Positions 9,842 to 19,516 are shown, numbered from the stretch's first letter. The stretch: DNA of 64,000 nucleotides from Bacillota bacterium (GCA_023407575.1 JAEYLX010000034.1:53669-117668), one strand, 5' to 3'. Notes: generated by a model from the sequence alone, not told the origin. Made by a program: numbers and translations.

Positions 9842-10591
9842 GATAAAATATTTAATGCTTTAGGTGATAAGTCACGAAGATATCTTTTAGATTTATTGTA
9901 TGAGAGAAATGGCCAATCTCTTACGGAATTAAGTTCAAAATTAGATATGTCTAGACAGGCTGTAACAAAGCATTTGAAGATTTTAGAAAGTGCTAATTTA
10001 GTAATACCTGTTTGGAAGGGTAAGGAGAAGCTACACTATCTTAATCCTGTTCCCTTAATGCAGATTTACTCTAGGTGGATCAGTAAATTTGATGAAAATC
10101 GAATACAAGGTCTTTATGAATTAAAATATGATTTGGAACATCCTAAGGAGGTTAAAATGAACGGTTTTGTTTATCAAATAGTTATAGCTTCAAGTGCAGA
10201 TAAAGTGTGGGCGTCACTTACTAAGCCCGAATTTACTGAAAAATTCTGGTTCGGACGCAAAATAAATTCTGACTGGACCGTTGGTTCCCCAGTGTCTGTT
10301 ATCACACCCGATGGTAGCGCTGAAGTAACAGGAAAGGTACTGGAATATAGTCCTAACCAACGTCTCTCTTACACCTGGCAGACACCTGAAGAAACAGCAG
10401 AGCAAGCAACTACTGTTGTTTTTGAATTGCAAGAAATGGGTCCGCTTGTTAAATTAACTATTCTGCATGATATTGATGTATCTGCTGCCAAGTTCCAACA
10501 GGCTGCTGCGGGCTGGACCTTTATCCTGAATGGACTTAAAACTTATCTGGAAACAGGTGCTCCAATGCCAGCACTACCTTGGGGTAAATAA
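9839..10591 (+). CDS. ArsR-family regulator fused to an SRPBCC (AHSA1-like) domain
   Basis: 250 residues. Residues 1-90 are an ArsR winged helix (LGDKSRRYLLDLL, then LDMSRQAVTKHLKILESANLV). Residues about 105-245 are an SRPBCC/AHSA1 ligand-binding fold (ASSADKVWASLTKPEF, then GKVLEYSPNQRLSYTW). The metal-binding motif of classical ArsR sensors is absent, so the likely signal is a small hydrophobic ligand. It probably represses itself through the palindrome in its own promoter. Base composition matches its neighbours. Confidence 0.88.
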   Translation: MDKIFNALGDKSRRYLLDLLYERNGQSLTELSSKLDMSRQAVTKHLKILESANLVIPVWKGKEKLHYLNPVPLMQIYSRWISKFDENRIQGLYELKYDLEHPKEVKMNGFVYQIVIASSADKVWASLTKPEFTEKFWFGRKINSDWTVGSPVSVITPDGSAEVTGKVLEYSPNQRLSYTWQTPEETAEQATTVVFELQEMGPLVKLTILHDIDVSAAKFQQAAAGWTFILNGLKTYLETGAPMPALPWGK

Positions 10592-10609
10592 TCAACTTAC
10601 AGGAGTGTC

Positions 10610-10720
10610 ATGACTCATCAAGTTTATGTACAAACTAACATATGGGATTAATGAAAAGCTTTTGATGCTCTTAATAAGATTAACTTTTCTACTAATCAGT
10701 CTAACACTCTACTAATGTAA
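10610..10720 (+). pseudogene. Possible remnant of a second SRPBCC gene
   Basis: After ACAGGAG a short frame reads MTHQVYVQTNIWD, two stop codons, then KAFDALNKINF. The two halves together recall the first strand and helix of an SRPBCC domain (xVYVxxxxxKAFDAL). It lies directly after an SRPBCC gene. It could equally be a chance reading, so confidence is low. Confidence 0.3.
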
Positions 10721-10721
10721 T

Positions 10722-10766
10722 AAAAAGAAGAATGACAGCTTACTGATAGCTGTCATTCTTCTTTTT
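10722..10766. terminator. Strong bidirectional terminator
   Basis: A 19-bp perfect stem (AAAAAGAAGAATGACAGCT and its complement) with a 7-base loop, flanked by A and T runs so that it can serve both the plus-strand gene upstream and the PTS operon converging from the right. Confidence 0.9.
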
Positions 10767-10792
10767 ATCCTATTTTAACGGCTGGAACCGTA

Positions 10793-12484
10793 TTATTTGC
10801 CTTGAATACCTAGTACTTCATATACATCTTTTAATGTTGCTTGTTCACATGCACGATCAGCCATTAGCTTTGTTTCTTCATAGCTGGAATTTCGTATAAT
10901 CGCCTTTACATTCCACAGCTCCGAGGCAGACATACTAAATTCATCCAGTCCAAGCCCTAATAAAAGCTTAGCTGCCTTTTCGTCGCTGGCAAATTCACCA
11001 CACATACCTACTTTTATATTATTCCTATGACCCGCTTCAATAACTCTCTTAATACTTCTAAGAACAGCTGGATGGAAAGAGTTATACAGATTTGAAATTT
11101 TCTTATTTCCACGATCCACTGCTAAAAGATATTGTGTTAAGTCATTAGTACCAATACTGATAAAGTCGACTTCCTTGGCAAGATCATCAATTAGAATTAT
11201 GGATGCTGGTGTTTCAACCATGATTCCAACTTTAATATTCTCATTATAAGCAATTCCCTGCTCTGTCAATTCTTTCTTACATTCCTCTAAAACCACCTTA
11301 GCCTCACGTAACTCTTCCACAGAGATAATCATTGGAAACATGATTTTAGCCGCTCCGAAGGCACTGGCACGTAATATTGCCCTTAGCTGTGCTTTGAAGA
11401 TATCATTAAGTTCTAAGGAAATACGAATTGCGCGCCACCCAAGGAAAGGATTTTCTTCTTTTTCAAACTCATAATACGGCAGTGACTTATCTCCGCCTAT
11501 ATCCAGAGTTCGTATTATAACTTCCTTGGTGCACAGCTGAACTGCTTCTTTATATACTTGAAACTGTTCTTCTTCCGTAGGAAAATGGGTATTGTCCATA
11601 TATAAGAATTCACTGCGGAATAATCCCACTCCATCCATTTGAAAGGTAAGAGCTTTTCTAATATCTCCAAGCCCCCCTACGTTTACGCATAGGTGAACTT
11701 TCTTGCCGTCAAGTGTCACTGTTGGAAGCTGATCTATTTGCTCCAGTTCTTCTTGTTTCTTTCTATACTCTTCTCTTAAAAGCTGATATCTATGAAGGGT
11801 CTCTTCATTTGGGTTGATTATGACTTCACCTTTGCCAGCATCCATAACAAGAATATCATCATTTTTTACTTTGGTAAGAATGTCTTCAACTCCCACTAAA
11901 GCTGGGATACCCAATCCTTTTGCCATTATTGATACATGGCTGGTAACTCCACCTTCCATTGTAACAAACCCTAGGATATATGATAAATTCAATGCCGCTG
12001 TATCAGATGGAGCTAAATCCTTTGCAACTAAAATCACTTCTTCTTTAATAGCTTCCAGGTGATTTTCCTGCACGCCACTTAAGGCCCGCATCAAGCGGTT
12101 TCTAATATCCTTTATATCCGCTGCCCTCTCACGCATATATTCATCGTCCATACTCTCAAAAATCATAAGGAATTCCGATATAACGGCTTCAAGTGCGGCT
12201 TCCACTGTAATTCGTTCCTCACGAATTTTTGTAACAACGCCTTCCTGCAGCGTAATGTCTTTCACCATTTCTAAATGAGCTTCAAAGATACTATTCGTAT
12301 CTGCTAACTTCTCCAATTCGGCTACGGCAGTGGATACAGCACCTTCAAAACGCCCCAGTTCTTGCTGTGGATTTATTTCCTCTATGGAATGGTTTGTTGT
12401 ATTATATTCTGGTTGTTCCAATATAAATGCTTTACCAATTACAATGCCCCTAGAAGCAGTTTTCTCAACATGAATAGTAATCAT
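10793..12484 (-). CDS. ptsI: PTS enzyme I (phosphoenolpyruvate-protein phosphotransferase)
   Basis: 563 residues, near the family norm of about 570. Features in order are the N-terminal HPr-binding helical domain, the phosphohistidine segment GGVTSHVSIMAKGLGIP (GGRTSH in most enzymes, so Val replaces Arg), the PEP-binding TLDIGGDKSLPY and LGWRAIRISL, the second signature DFISIGTNDLTQY and the catalytic Cys in GMCGEFASD. It takes phosphate from PEP and passes it to HPr. It is the last gene of the mannitol-type PTS locus, 38 bases after the HPr gene, with GGAGG before the ATG. It is unusual to find enzyme I and HPr inside a single-sugar operon. Confidence 0.95.
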   Translation of the reverse strand: MITIHVEKTASRGIVIGKAFILEQPEYNTTNHSIEEINPQQELGRFEGAVSTAVAELEKLADTNSIFEAHLEMVKDITLQEGVVTKIREERITVEAALEAVISEFLMIFESMDDEYMRERAADIKDIRNRLMRALSGVQENHLEAIKEEVILVAKDLAPSDTAALNLSYILGFVTMEGGVTSHVSIMAKGLGIPALVGVEDILTKVKNDDILVMDAGKGEVIINPNEETLHRYQLLREEYRKKQEELEQIDQLPTVTLDGKKVHLCVNVGGLGDIRKALTFQMDGVGLFRSEFLYMDNTHFPTEEEQFQVYKEAVQLCTKEVIIRTLDIGGDKSLPYYEFEKEENPFLGWRAIRISLELNDIFKAQLRAILRASAFGAAKIMFPMIISVEELREAKVVLEECKKELTEQGIAYNENIKVGIMVETPASIILIDDLAKEVDFISIGTNDLTQYLLAVDRGNKKISNLYNSFHPAVLRSIKRVIEAGHRNNIKVGMCGEFASDEKAAKLLLGLGLDEFSMSASELWNVKAIIRNSSYEETKLMADRACEQATLKDVYEVLGIQGK

Positions 12485-12522
12485 ATTTAACCTCCATTAT
12501 GGTGCTATGTGTCTTTACTATA

Positions 12523-12786
12523 TTATTCTCCTAATCCACTTGCAATTGCTTGAATAATGATGTCCAATTCCTCAGCTTCTTTTTCCCCGTTACATTCTAC
12601 TTCAATTTCTGTACCGCAACGAATTGCAGCGCTCATAAGTATTAGAATACTCTTAGGGTTTATTCTTTTTTCACCAACAATAATGGCTACATCTGAGGTA
12701 CATTTGGAGCATATTTTTGCCAATTCCCCTGCCGGTCTAGCGTGAAGACCTGAGGCATTGACTACTGTGATCTTTTGACTTACCAT
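12523..12786 (-). CDS. ptsH: HPr phosphocarrier protein
   Basis: 87 residues, the normal HPr length. The phosphorylated His is in GLHARPAGE at position 15, and the regulatory Ser is in NPKSILILMSAAI around position 46, as in HPr that is also a substrate of HPr kinase. It therefore can carry phosphate from enzyme I to the IIA protein and could take part in catabolite control. AAGGAGG precedes the start. It lies between the dehydrogenase and enzyme I genes. Confidence 0.95.
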   Translation of the reverse strand: MVSQKITVVNASGLHARPAGELAKICSKCTSDVAIIVGEKRINPKSILILMSAAIRCGTEIEVECNGEKEAEELDIIIQAIASGLGE

Positions 12787-12804
12787 AAGAAATCCTCCTT
12801 GCGA

Positions 12805-14064
12805 TTATACACCAAAATGGTCAAATAATATTTTCTCTGCTTCACTGTTCCATAATCCCTTGTGACTCTTACAGGAGTCGGAAAGCTTCTTAAATAAAGG
12901 ATCAGTTTTACCTAACTCTTCAAAATCATCAATGGCAGTGAGTGGCATATCAAAATGAAGATAATTTAATTTCTTACCTCCTGGAATATTAGGAAGATTT
13001 AAAGTAGCTTCTGCAATACTGTCAATTCCGCCAACATGTGTAACCATAACAGCTGGCTCGATTAATTTCTTGGAAGCGAGGTCAATTGCCTCTATTAAAT
13101 CATCAGTATTACCACCGGTGGTACCAATGATATGTGTACTGGTGTAATGTACATTATACAAGTTGATTTCAGCTTTGAACTGATTATCCGTTGGGCCTGC
13201 AAAGAAGTTCATACAACCATCAAAAGCTAAAAGAGTATCCCCCATCTCGGCAACTGGCTTAATTGGTACGTATACAAATACATCATCGTATCCTTTACCT
13301 TCTGAAATAGCCATTAACTCTTCATATGGATTACTCATGGTCTGTGTATTCACATAGATTAATTCCACACCTTGTTGCGCTGCTGTCTCTTCTGATATTA
13401 CCTCGCGAGCTCTATTAATTCTATCATCGCTAATATCTGTAACAACTAATCTCTTTGGCTTATTTTCAATGCAAAGCCCATAGCTTACAGCTCCAAGGCC
13501 CATCGGACCACAACCGCCCATAACTAAGAGGTTTCCACCCTTTTTAACACCCATTTCGTGATTGTAATTCACCTTGTTGGTATGGTAGTTTGCATGATAT
13601 CCACCGATGATACAGCTCATTGGTTCTCCCAAGGAAGCTTCAAAATAGCTTTCACCATCATAATTTAACAGACATCCCAACTCCATTACCTCTTGTGGGA
13701 TAATGCAATAGGTACAAGCACCTCCAAAGAATTCATAGGAGTAACCAGGGGATGCTAAGCTTCCCTTATAGTTAAGTGCTGGCTGCAGAGCAAATTTTTG
13801 ACCCGGCCTAAATTGATCTGCCCACTTTGATCCAACCTTTACAATATCACCTGCAAATTCATGTCCGATAATGATTGGGTTTGTATCGATATTCTGTGGT
13901 GCACGTTTATGTTTTTTGCCTTGCTTTGCTAATTTATAGGTGGACATACAAATACTATCACTAATTACCTTAACAAGTATCTCATCCTCTTTGATTTCTG
14001 GCAGTTCAAATTCTTCTAATCTAAGGTCATCACTACCATACATTCTAACTGCTTTTGTTTTCAT
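12805..14064 (-). CDS. Zinc-dependent polyol/ketose-phosphate dehydrogenase (SorE-like)
   Basis: About 419 residues from the ATG behind GGAG (14064); a longer frame starts 16 codons upstream without a good ribosome site. It is a medium-chain dehydrogenase: catalytic-zinc region SDSICMSTYKL, GHEFAGDIVKVG, EPMSCIIGGYHANYH and the nucleotide fold VMGGCGPMGLGA. The overall form recalls L-sorbose-1-phosphate reductase (SorE), which interconverts a ketose 1-phosphate and a hexitol phosphate. In a mannitol-type PTS locus without a recognisable mtlD, it is the natural candidate to oxidise the imported polyol phosphate. Substrate is inferred. Confidence 0.8.
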   Translation of the reverse strand: MKTKAVRMYGSDDLRLEEFELPEIKEDEILVKVISDSICMSTYKLAKQGKKHKRAPQNIDTNPIIIGHEFAGDIVKVGSKWADQFRPGQKFALQPALNYKGSLASPGYSYEFFGGACTYCIIPQEVMELGCLLNYDGESYFEASLGEPMSCIIGGYHANYHTNKVNYNHEMGVKKGGNLLVMGGCGPMGLGAVSYGLCIENKPKRLVVTDISDDRINRAREVISEETAAQQGVELIYVNTQTMSNPYEELMAISEGKGYDDVFVYVPIKPVAEMGDTLLAFDGCMNFFAGPTDNQFKAEINLYNVHYTSTHIIGTTGGNTDDLIEAIDLASKKLIEPAVMVTHVGGIDSIAEATLNLPNIPGGKKLNYLHFDMPLTAIDDFEELGKTDPLFKKLSDSCKSHKGLWNSEAEKILFDHFGV

Positions 14065-14211
14065 ATGCGCTGCTCCATTCTTTTTAATTGCTAATTTACG
14101 TTTACACTCCAAACCATGTTATATATGAGCATAATGTAACTACAAAGTTCCTTCCCCTGAATATGTTCCATAGGTCTAATACAGACTTTAAATTCTCTAT
14201 TGTCAATCTGT

Positions 14212-15141
14212 TTACAGGTTAATAACTTCTACCTTCTTTAATAACTCTTCTACATATTCCTTCTTGGGAGGTTTCGTACCTCGTGTGGTTACTGCACCTG
14301 CTGAGGTGGCTACACTTAACTTTGCACATTCCTCCATAGAAAGTCCTTTATCTAAACCATAGGATAAGGCTGCAACCATAGCATCACCAGCTCCAACAGT
14401 TGAATGAGCCTCTACTTTTAACCCGGGGCATCTAAGCACCTTGTCTTTCGTCAGAAATAGTGCCCCCATCTGTCCAAGGGAAACGGCAATCATTCCTATC
14501 CCTTTGTTAAAAAGCTCCTGTGACATCAATACCAATTCTGCTTCATCCACGCGATAATCCTTATGAAAATACTCTTCTAATTCATGACGATTTGGCTTAA
14601 TGATATCCGGTGACGCTTCCAGAGCATGAACAAACAGCTCTCCATCCGCATCCACGAATACCTTGGCACCCTTTTCTCTTAATTTAAAGGTAAGGCTTTG
14701 ATATATGGACTTACTTATACCATTGGGAATGCTACCTGCAAGCACAAAAAGAGCATCCTGATTCGCATATCCCATTAATTTATCAATTAATTGCTGAAGT
14801 TCTTCGTCGGTTACTAATGGTCCCGGCTCATTAAATTCGGTTACATTTCCATCCTCTTCAACAACCTTTAAATTTGTTCTGGTATCACTCTTTATCTCCA
14901 CAAAATCTGAAGTAATATTTTGTTCTTCTAATACCTTTTTGATAAGAATACCACCAACACCACCGATAAAGCCAGTTGCAACTGTCTCTCCACCTAATTC
15001 TTTTATCGTTTTAGATACATTAATACCTTTTCCACCTGCATCCATAATTACATTGCTGACGCGATTTAACCCTCCATGTACCATATGGCCTAAGTCTACG
15101 GTCTTATCAATTGCTGGATTCATTGTCACTGTGATAATCAT
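14212..15141 (-). CDS. fruK: 1-phosphofructokinase-like PfkB-family sugar kinase
   Basis: About 309 residues from the ATG that follows GGAGG (15141). PfkB features: ITVTMNPAIDKTV at the start, DAGGKGINVSKTIKELGG, and the catalytic Asp in STVGAGDAMVAAL. The FruK/LacC branch phosphorylates fructose 1-phosphate or tagatose 6-phosphate to the bisphosphate. Between a ketose-phosphate dehydrogenase and the IIA gene, it probably takes the ketose 1-phosphate made by that enzyme to fructose 1,6-bisphosphate. The gene symbol is the best family match rather than a proven specificity. Confidence 0.82.
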   Translation of the reverse strand: MIITVTMNPAIDKTVDLGHMVHGGLNRVSNVIMDAGGKGINVSKTIKELGGETVATGFIGGVGGILIKKVLEEQNITSDFVEIKSDTRTNLKVVEEDGNVTEFNEPGPLVTDEELQQLIDKLMGYANQDALFVLAGSIPNGISKSIYQSLTFKLREKGAKVFVDADGELFVHALEASPDIIKPNRHELEEYFHKDYRVDEAELVLMSQELFNKGIGMIAVSLGQMGALFLTKDKVLRCPGLKVEAHSTVGAGDAMVAALSYGLDKGLSMEECAKLSVATSAGAVTTRGTKPPKKEYVEELLKKVEVINL

Positions 15142-15258
15142 TGTATCCTCCATTTGGTCAATAAGCTAACCCTTTTATTTTGTACTTATTTACTGTATAC
15201 AGTCCACAATCCTACGAGAACTCGTATCTAACAAAGCAGACTTTGACTGATGTCTTTT

Positions 15259-15681
15259 TTATCCTCGCGTAAATAATGCATGGATTTGATCCTGGCTGCT
15301 ATGAATTAATTCTTCCACTGCTGCTTCTGTACATAAGGTCTGTGCGATATTTGACAGAATATCCAAATGCTCATCACCAAGACCGGCAATGCCAATTACC
15401 ACTTTAACCATACTATCATTCCACATAACGCCTTCTGGAAAAACCATAATTGCTATCCCAGATTTCTTAATACTCTTTTTTGCTGCTTCAACTCCATGAG
15501 GAATTGCAATTCCATTACCTATATTTGTTGAAAATGTATGTTCTCTTTGAAGCATACCTTCAATATAACTTTCTTCAACGTAACCACTTTCACAGAGAAT
15601 TCTGCCAACTTCACGTATTACTTCTTCTTTTACTTTTGCTTTACAGTTTAACAAGATATTACTTTTTTTAAGCAGTTCCAT
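15259..15681 (-). CDS. mtlF: PTS IIA component, mannitol/fructose family
   Basis: 140 residues, the usual size of a free-standing mannitol IIA. The phosphorylated His is in GNGIAIPHGVEAAK, and LLNCKAKVKEEVI is typical of the N-terminus. It moves phosphate from HPr to the IIB domain of MtlA. It has GAGG 8 bases before the ATG and its own likely promoter 100-180 bases upstream with a possible MtlR site. Confidence 0.9.
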   Translation of the reverse strand: MELLKKSNILLNCKAKVKEEVIREVGRILCESGYVEESYIEGMLQREHTFSTNIGNGIAIPHGVEAAKKSIKKSGIAIMVFPEGVMWNDSMVKVVIGIAGLGDEHLDILSNIAQTLCTEAAVEELIHSSQDQIHALFTRG

Positions 15682-15776
15682 TATCTGATCCTCACTTTTT
15701 GGGTAAAAATTCTACAGTCATTTAGGTACTACAGCACAGCCCTAATATTCTTCTCGCCAACTTTTTCTACACCTTA

Positions 15777-15845
15777 ATTATAAGCTCTCGCTTTCTATAA
15801 TATCAACTCAATTAAACATGAGTTTGACGTCATCCAATAGCGACA
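15777..15845 (-). promoter_or_regulatory. Promoter of mtlF and downstream genes with MtlR-like operator
   Basis: On the minus strand TTGATA (15801-15806) and TATAAT (15777-15782) are 18 bp apart. Directly upstream, TGTCGCTATTGGATGACGTC (15823-15845 region) matches the element upstream of mtlA in its TGTCGCTATT and ATGAC parts. This supports a second MtlR-controlled start inside the locus. Confidence 0.6.
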
Positions 15846-15858
15846 TTTCTTAAGACAT

Positions 15859-17955
15859 TTATACGCGTTCTAAATATTGGTTGAAATATTTTTTTAGCTC
15901 AATCAACATAAACTCTCGAATCGTTTCTTTATCTCCCGTAAAAATTGTATTTAAGAATTCCTTATCCTCCACCAGTTTGCTACTTAAATATCCCATAACA
16001 GAAGAATACTCCTCCATATGTTCATCCTCTGGAATAAGCATAATAATAACCGCGCGAATATTCTTAAAGAAGGGGTCACGAAAGCTTCCTAAATCCTTGG
16101 TCAAACAAACTGAAAAACAAGGACGGAGAACTCCCTTGGTCCTAGAGTGGAGTAGCGCAAACTCAAATTCCGGAATAATTTGAGATGCTATTTTCTCTCT
16201 CCTTTTAATTGCCTCTTGTATTTGCAAGCGTTTTTCGTTGTGTGGTGAAATGCGCTCGGAGATTGCAACCAATAACTCTTCAAAAGAGATGGAGCTGCTA
16301 ACCTTCATACATTGAAATTCTTTGATAATGTTTTTAATCTGAGTCACAATAAAATGAACTTTCTCTAGTTCAATGGAGAAATCATCATATCTCTTTTCCT
16401 TCTTTTCACTCTTGGCATAGATTCGCACCTTTGTTTCAATGCGCTCTAAATCACTATCCAAAAGCAAAGGACTAACCCGAATAATGTCTGCATCAACTTC
16501 ATTTAAATCAATGCTAGATACCAAAAAATCCAGCTTCTTAAGTTGTGCCGGTGTTAAATCCTCTTTCCCATACGTAACAATTTCTGCTCTGTCCTTTAAG
16601 AATTGCTTTAGCTTAGAATGCATGAGTCTGGAAATTCCAATACCGCTCGCACATACAATTCCGATGTCCACCTTACGCTTACTTTCCTTGTGATTTTCCA
16701 GACGTACACAGGCAGCGCCAAAATGCATCGCCAAATACCCAATTTCCTCTTCGGGAACTTTTAAGCCATAATGTTTCTCAATCAATGCCCCAACCTTTCG
16801 GCTGCGTGCATAAATGTCAGCGTAAGTTTCTTTTATTTGTTGGAGTAAAGGATTCGATATGTTCATCCCATTTCTTAAACGCACAAAGGTTGGCAGTAAA
16901 TGCGCCAAAAGACCGGAGATAAACTCTTCATCCAACTTCAAATTATAAGCAATATCTTCATCATAGACATCAATCATGTCATTGATAAACGCTAAGATTT
17001 CATATTTTTCTCTTTCATTCTCTGTTTCCACCTCATCTTGGTCAATATACTGAACCTTTGATCCAAGAATGTGCAGAAGAATATATGCAATTTCTATATC
17101 TGGAATATCAATTTGAAACTCTTCTTCTAAGGAACTAGCAATACGAGTTGCCAATTGATAATCATCATTCTTATTTAAATTATTTAATAGCTCTTCATTT
17201 GGCTCAATTAATTCCTTTTGAAGAATTCTATTCACAGCAATGGTAACATGCAAAATTAGTCCAATATAAGAATTTTCCGTAAGCTTTGTAAGCCTCTTAT
17301 CTCTTATACTTCGAAAACAAATCACCACTCTATTTAAAATATCATTATCCAACAGTGTGTAGATATTAGATTCTTTACGATTTCGTATAGCATCTATAAA
17401 ATTATGTTCTCTCTCTTCATAAATCTTTATATTCTTATTATCTGTGTTTTCATCAATAAATCGGCGCACTGCCAGACGGTAGTTCTTTTCGCTACCCTCT
17501 AACGCAACACCATAGCCCTGTCTTCTTATGATACTTAAGCTGAACTGATGAAACCAGCCCTCAACAGCTTCCATATCATTGCTAATTGTTGCTTCGCTTA
17601 CATCAAAAATATTTGCATAGTAATATAGTTTTTTTGGTTCCAGGTCTCTTAAAATTTCTAATATCAAACGTTTTCTTCGGTTTTCTTTATCACCAGAGTC
17701 AGCCGTGTCTTCCTGCCTTAATAATGTCAATAATTTGTTTTTATCAGCTTCTTCCCCGGTAATCCAAATACCTATCCCTGTTTTGGTCTGCAGGGAAACA
17801 TTATGCTGATTAAGGGAGGAACCCACATATTCCAGCTCTCTTTGAATGGTACGTTTACTGATTTTCATATCGTCCGCAAGTTTTTTAACGGAAATAATCT
17901 GATTTTCCTGTAACAGTATCATTAGAATCTGTCGAAGTCGTGGTGTAAATTGCAT
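15859..17955 (-). CDS. mtlR: MtlR-type PTS-regulated transcriptional activator
   Basis: 698 residues, full length for the MtlR/BglG-activator class. Order: two N-terminal helix-turn-helix domains (MKISKRTIQRELEYVG in the first), two PRD domains with regulatory histidines (HVTIAVNRI, LLHILGS, IEKHYGLK, YLAMHFGAA), a IIB-like domain with Cys in CASGIGISRLMH and a IIA-like domain with His in FALLHSRTKG. Phosphorylation by HPr and IIA/IIB sets its activity. It lies between mtlA and mtlF, as in other mannitol loci. GGAGAG precedes the ATG. Confidence 0.92.
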   Translation of the reverse strand: MQFTPRLRQILMILLQENQIISVKKLADDMKISKRTIQRELEYVGSSLNQHNVSLQTKTGIGIWITGEEADKNKLLTLLRQEDTADSGDKENRRKRLILEILRDLEPKKLYYYANIFDVSEATISNDMEAVEGWFHQFSLSIIRRQGYGVALEGSEKNYRLAVRRFIDENTDNKNIKIYEEREHNFIDAIRNRKESNIYTLLDNDILNRVVICFRSIRDKRLTKLTENSYIGLILHVTIAVNRILQKELIEPNEELLNNLNKNDDYQLATRIASSLEEEFQIDIPDIEIAYILLHILGSKVQYIDQDEVETENEREKYEILAFINDMIDVYDEDIAYNLKLDEEFISGLLAHLLPTFVRLRNGMNISNPLLQQIKETYADIYARSRKVGALIEKHYGLKVPEEEIGYLAMHFGAACVRLENHKESKRKVDIGIVCASGIGISRLMHSKLKQFLKDRAEIVTYGKEDLTPAQLKKLDFLVSSIDLNEVDADIIRVSPLLLDSDLERIETKVRIYAKSEKKEKRYDDFSIELEKVHFIVTQIKNIIKEFQCMKVSSSISFEELLVAISERISPHNEKRLQIQEAIKRREKIASQIIPEFEFALLHSRTKGVLRPCFSVCLTKDLGSFRDPFFKNIRAVIIMLIPEDEHMEEYSSVMGYLSSKLVEDKEFLNTIFTGDKETIREFMLIELKKYFNQYLERV

Positions 17956-18033
17956 CGTTTCACTCTCCTCATCATTTTTTGTAACAGTTCATAACCATGC
18001 TGAATAGTTACATTTATTTTCTAAACATCTTAA

Positions 18034-18070
18034 GCGCATGAATGAAATTGTAAAAATTCCATTCATGCGC
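18034..18070 (-). promoter_or_regulatory. 15-bp hairpin between mtlA and mtlR
   Basis: GCGCATGAATGAAAT and ATTCCATTCATGCGC pair with one mismatch around a 7-base loop. No T run follows in the transcribed direction, so it may be an RNA-processing or stability element that sets the mtlA to mtlR ratio rather than a full terminator. Confidence 0.5.
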
Positions 18071-18130
18071 ATTATAATATAGTTTATACCTTTTTTATAA
18101 TAACATCCTAGCTACATACAATTCCAGATA

Positions 18131-19516
18131 TTATCTAGATGCTTTTATTTCTTCCACAAGAACGTCATATTCTGGTGCTGCAAGGAAGTTAGTGATTGTA
18201 ACTAACTTAGCATTCGGATTGCTCTTCGCTGCTCTTTCCTTTAATGAATTATGTGTAACAATAACTTCTACATCCTTTGGTATTGAAGAAACTGGTGCAT
18301 GAACAACCTTAATATCATTAAGACCTGCTTCTGTAAGTTTCTTCTTTAAAACAGTTGCACCCATAGCGCTTGAACCCATACCAGCATCACAAGCAAATAC
18401 AATAGTTTTAACTGCACTTAAAGTAAGTTCTGCTGTAGCAGCAGTAGCAAGACCCTTAGATTCACTCTTCATATCCTGAACCTTTTGTTTTGCTGCATCA
18501 AGGCTGTCTTCCTTACCAAATATCTTTAATAGTGGAACAGCAACTACACAGGATACAGCAGTGGAGATTAATACGCTTAAGATTACAGGAATATAGCCAC
18601 CTCTAGGAATCATCGCAAGAACTGCAAGGATACTTCCAGGAGCTGCAGGACCAACTAATCCGCCGCCTAATAAAACGTTAGTAAATACGCCACTGATACC
18701 ACCAGCGATTGCAGCAATAATTAATACTGGGTTCATTAAGATATATGGGAAATAAATCTCATGGATACCACCTAGGAAATGAATAATGATAGCACCTGGT
18801 GCTGAACTCTTAACCATTCCTTTACCAGCAATCAAGCATGCAAGAAGGATACCAAGTCCTGGACCTGGGTTAGCTTCTAATAAGAAGAAGATGGATTTAC
18901 CAGCTTCAGCTGCCTGTTCCATACCCATAGGAGTTAAGATACCATGGTTTAATGCATTGTTTAAGAATAATACTTTAGCTGGCTCAATAAAAATACTTGC
19001 TAAAGGAAGTAAATGATTATCAACGAAGAAGCCTACACCAGCTTCCATAACTGTGTTTAATGCTGTAACTAAAGGACTAATGAGTTTTAATGCAAGTAGT
19101 GACAGTGCACCACCGATGATACCAAGGGAAAAGTTATTAACCAGCATTTCGAAGCCGGCTTTAATTTTTCCTTCCACTAGCTTATCAAATTTCTTAATTA
19201 CCCAACCACTGAATGGACCCATTAACATAGCACCTAAGAACATTGGAACGGAGGAACCAACAATGAGACCCATTGTTGCAAGTGCACCAATTACACCACC
19301 TCTATGTCCTGCAACCACTTGACCACCCGTGTATGCTATTAAAAGCGGGAGAAGCATCTTAGCCATTGGATCAACTAGTGCAGCAAAACTTTCATTTGGA
19401 AGCCAACCCACAGGTATAAACAGTGCTGTGATTAAGCCCCATGCAATAAATGCACCAATGTTGGGTATTACCATACCACTAAAAAATCTACCAAATACCT
19501 GAACCTTTTCTTTCAT
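18131..19516 (-). CDS. mtlA: PTS mannitol-specific IICB component
   Basis: 461 residues. The IIC channel (about 1-340) begins VQVFGRFFSGMVIPNIGAF, with YTGGQVVAGHRGGV and GGIHEIYFPYIL, the substrate-binding segment of the mannitol family. The IIB domain (about 375-461) carries the phosphorylated Cys in VFACDAGMGSSAMGA. There is no IIA domain, which is supplied by the separate mtlF product. It imports and phosphorylates mannitol or a close hexitol to the hexitol 1-phosphate. First gene of the PTS locus. Confidence 0.95.
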   Translation of the reverse strand: MKEKVQVFGRFFSGMVIPNIGAFIAWGLITALFIPVGWLPNESFAALVDPMAKMLLPLLIAYTGGQVVAGHRGGVIGALATMGLIVGSSVPMFLGAMLMGPFSGWVIKKFDKLVEGKIKAGFEMLVNNFSLGIIGGALSLLALKLISPLVTALNTVMEAGVGFFVDNHLLPLASIFIEPAKVLFLNNALNHGILTPMGMEQAAEAGKSIFFLLEANPGPGLGILLACLIAGKGMVKSSAPGAIIIHFLGGIHEIYFPYILMNPVLIIAAIAGGISGVFTNVLLGGGLVGPAAPGSILAVLAMIPRGGYIPVILSVLISTAVSCVVAVPLLKIFGKEDSLDAAKQKVQDMKSESKGLATAATAELTLSAVKTIVFACDAGMGSSAMGATVLKKKLTEAGLNDIKVVHAPVSSIPKDVEVIVTHNSLKERAAKSNPNAKLVTITNFLAAPEYDVLVEEIKASR

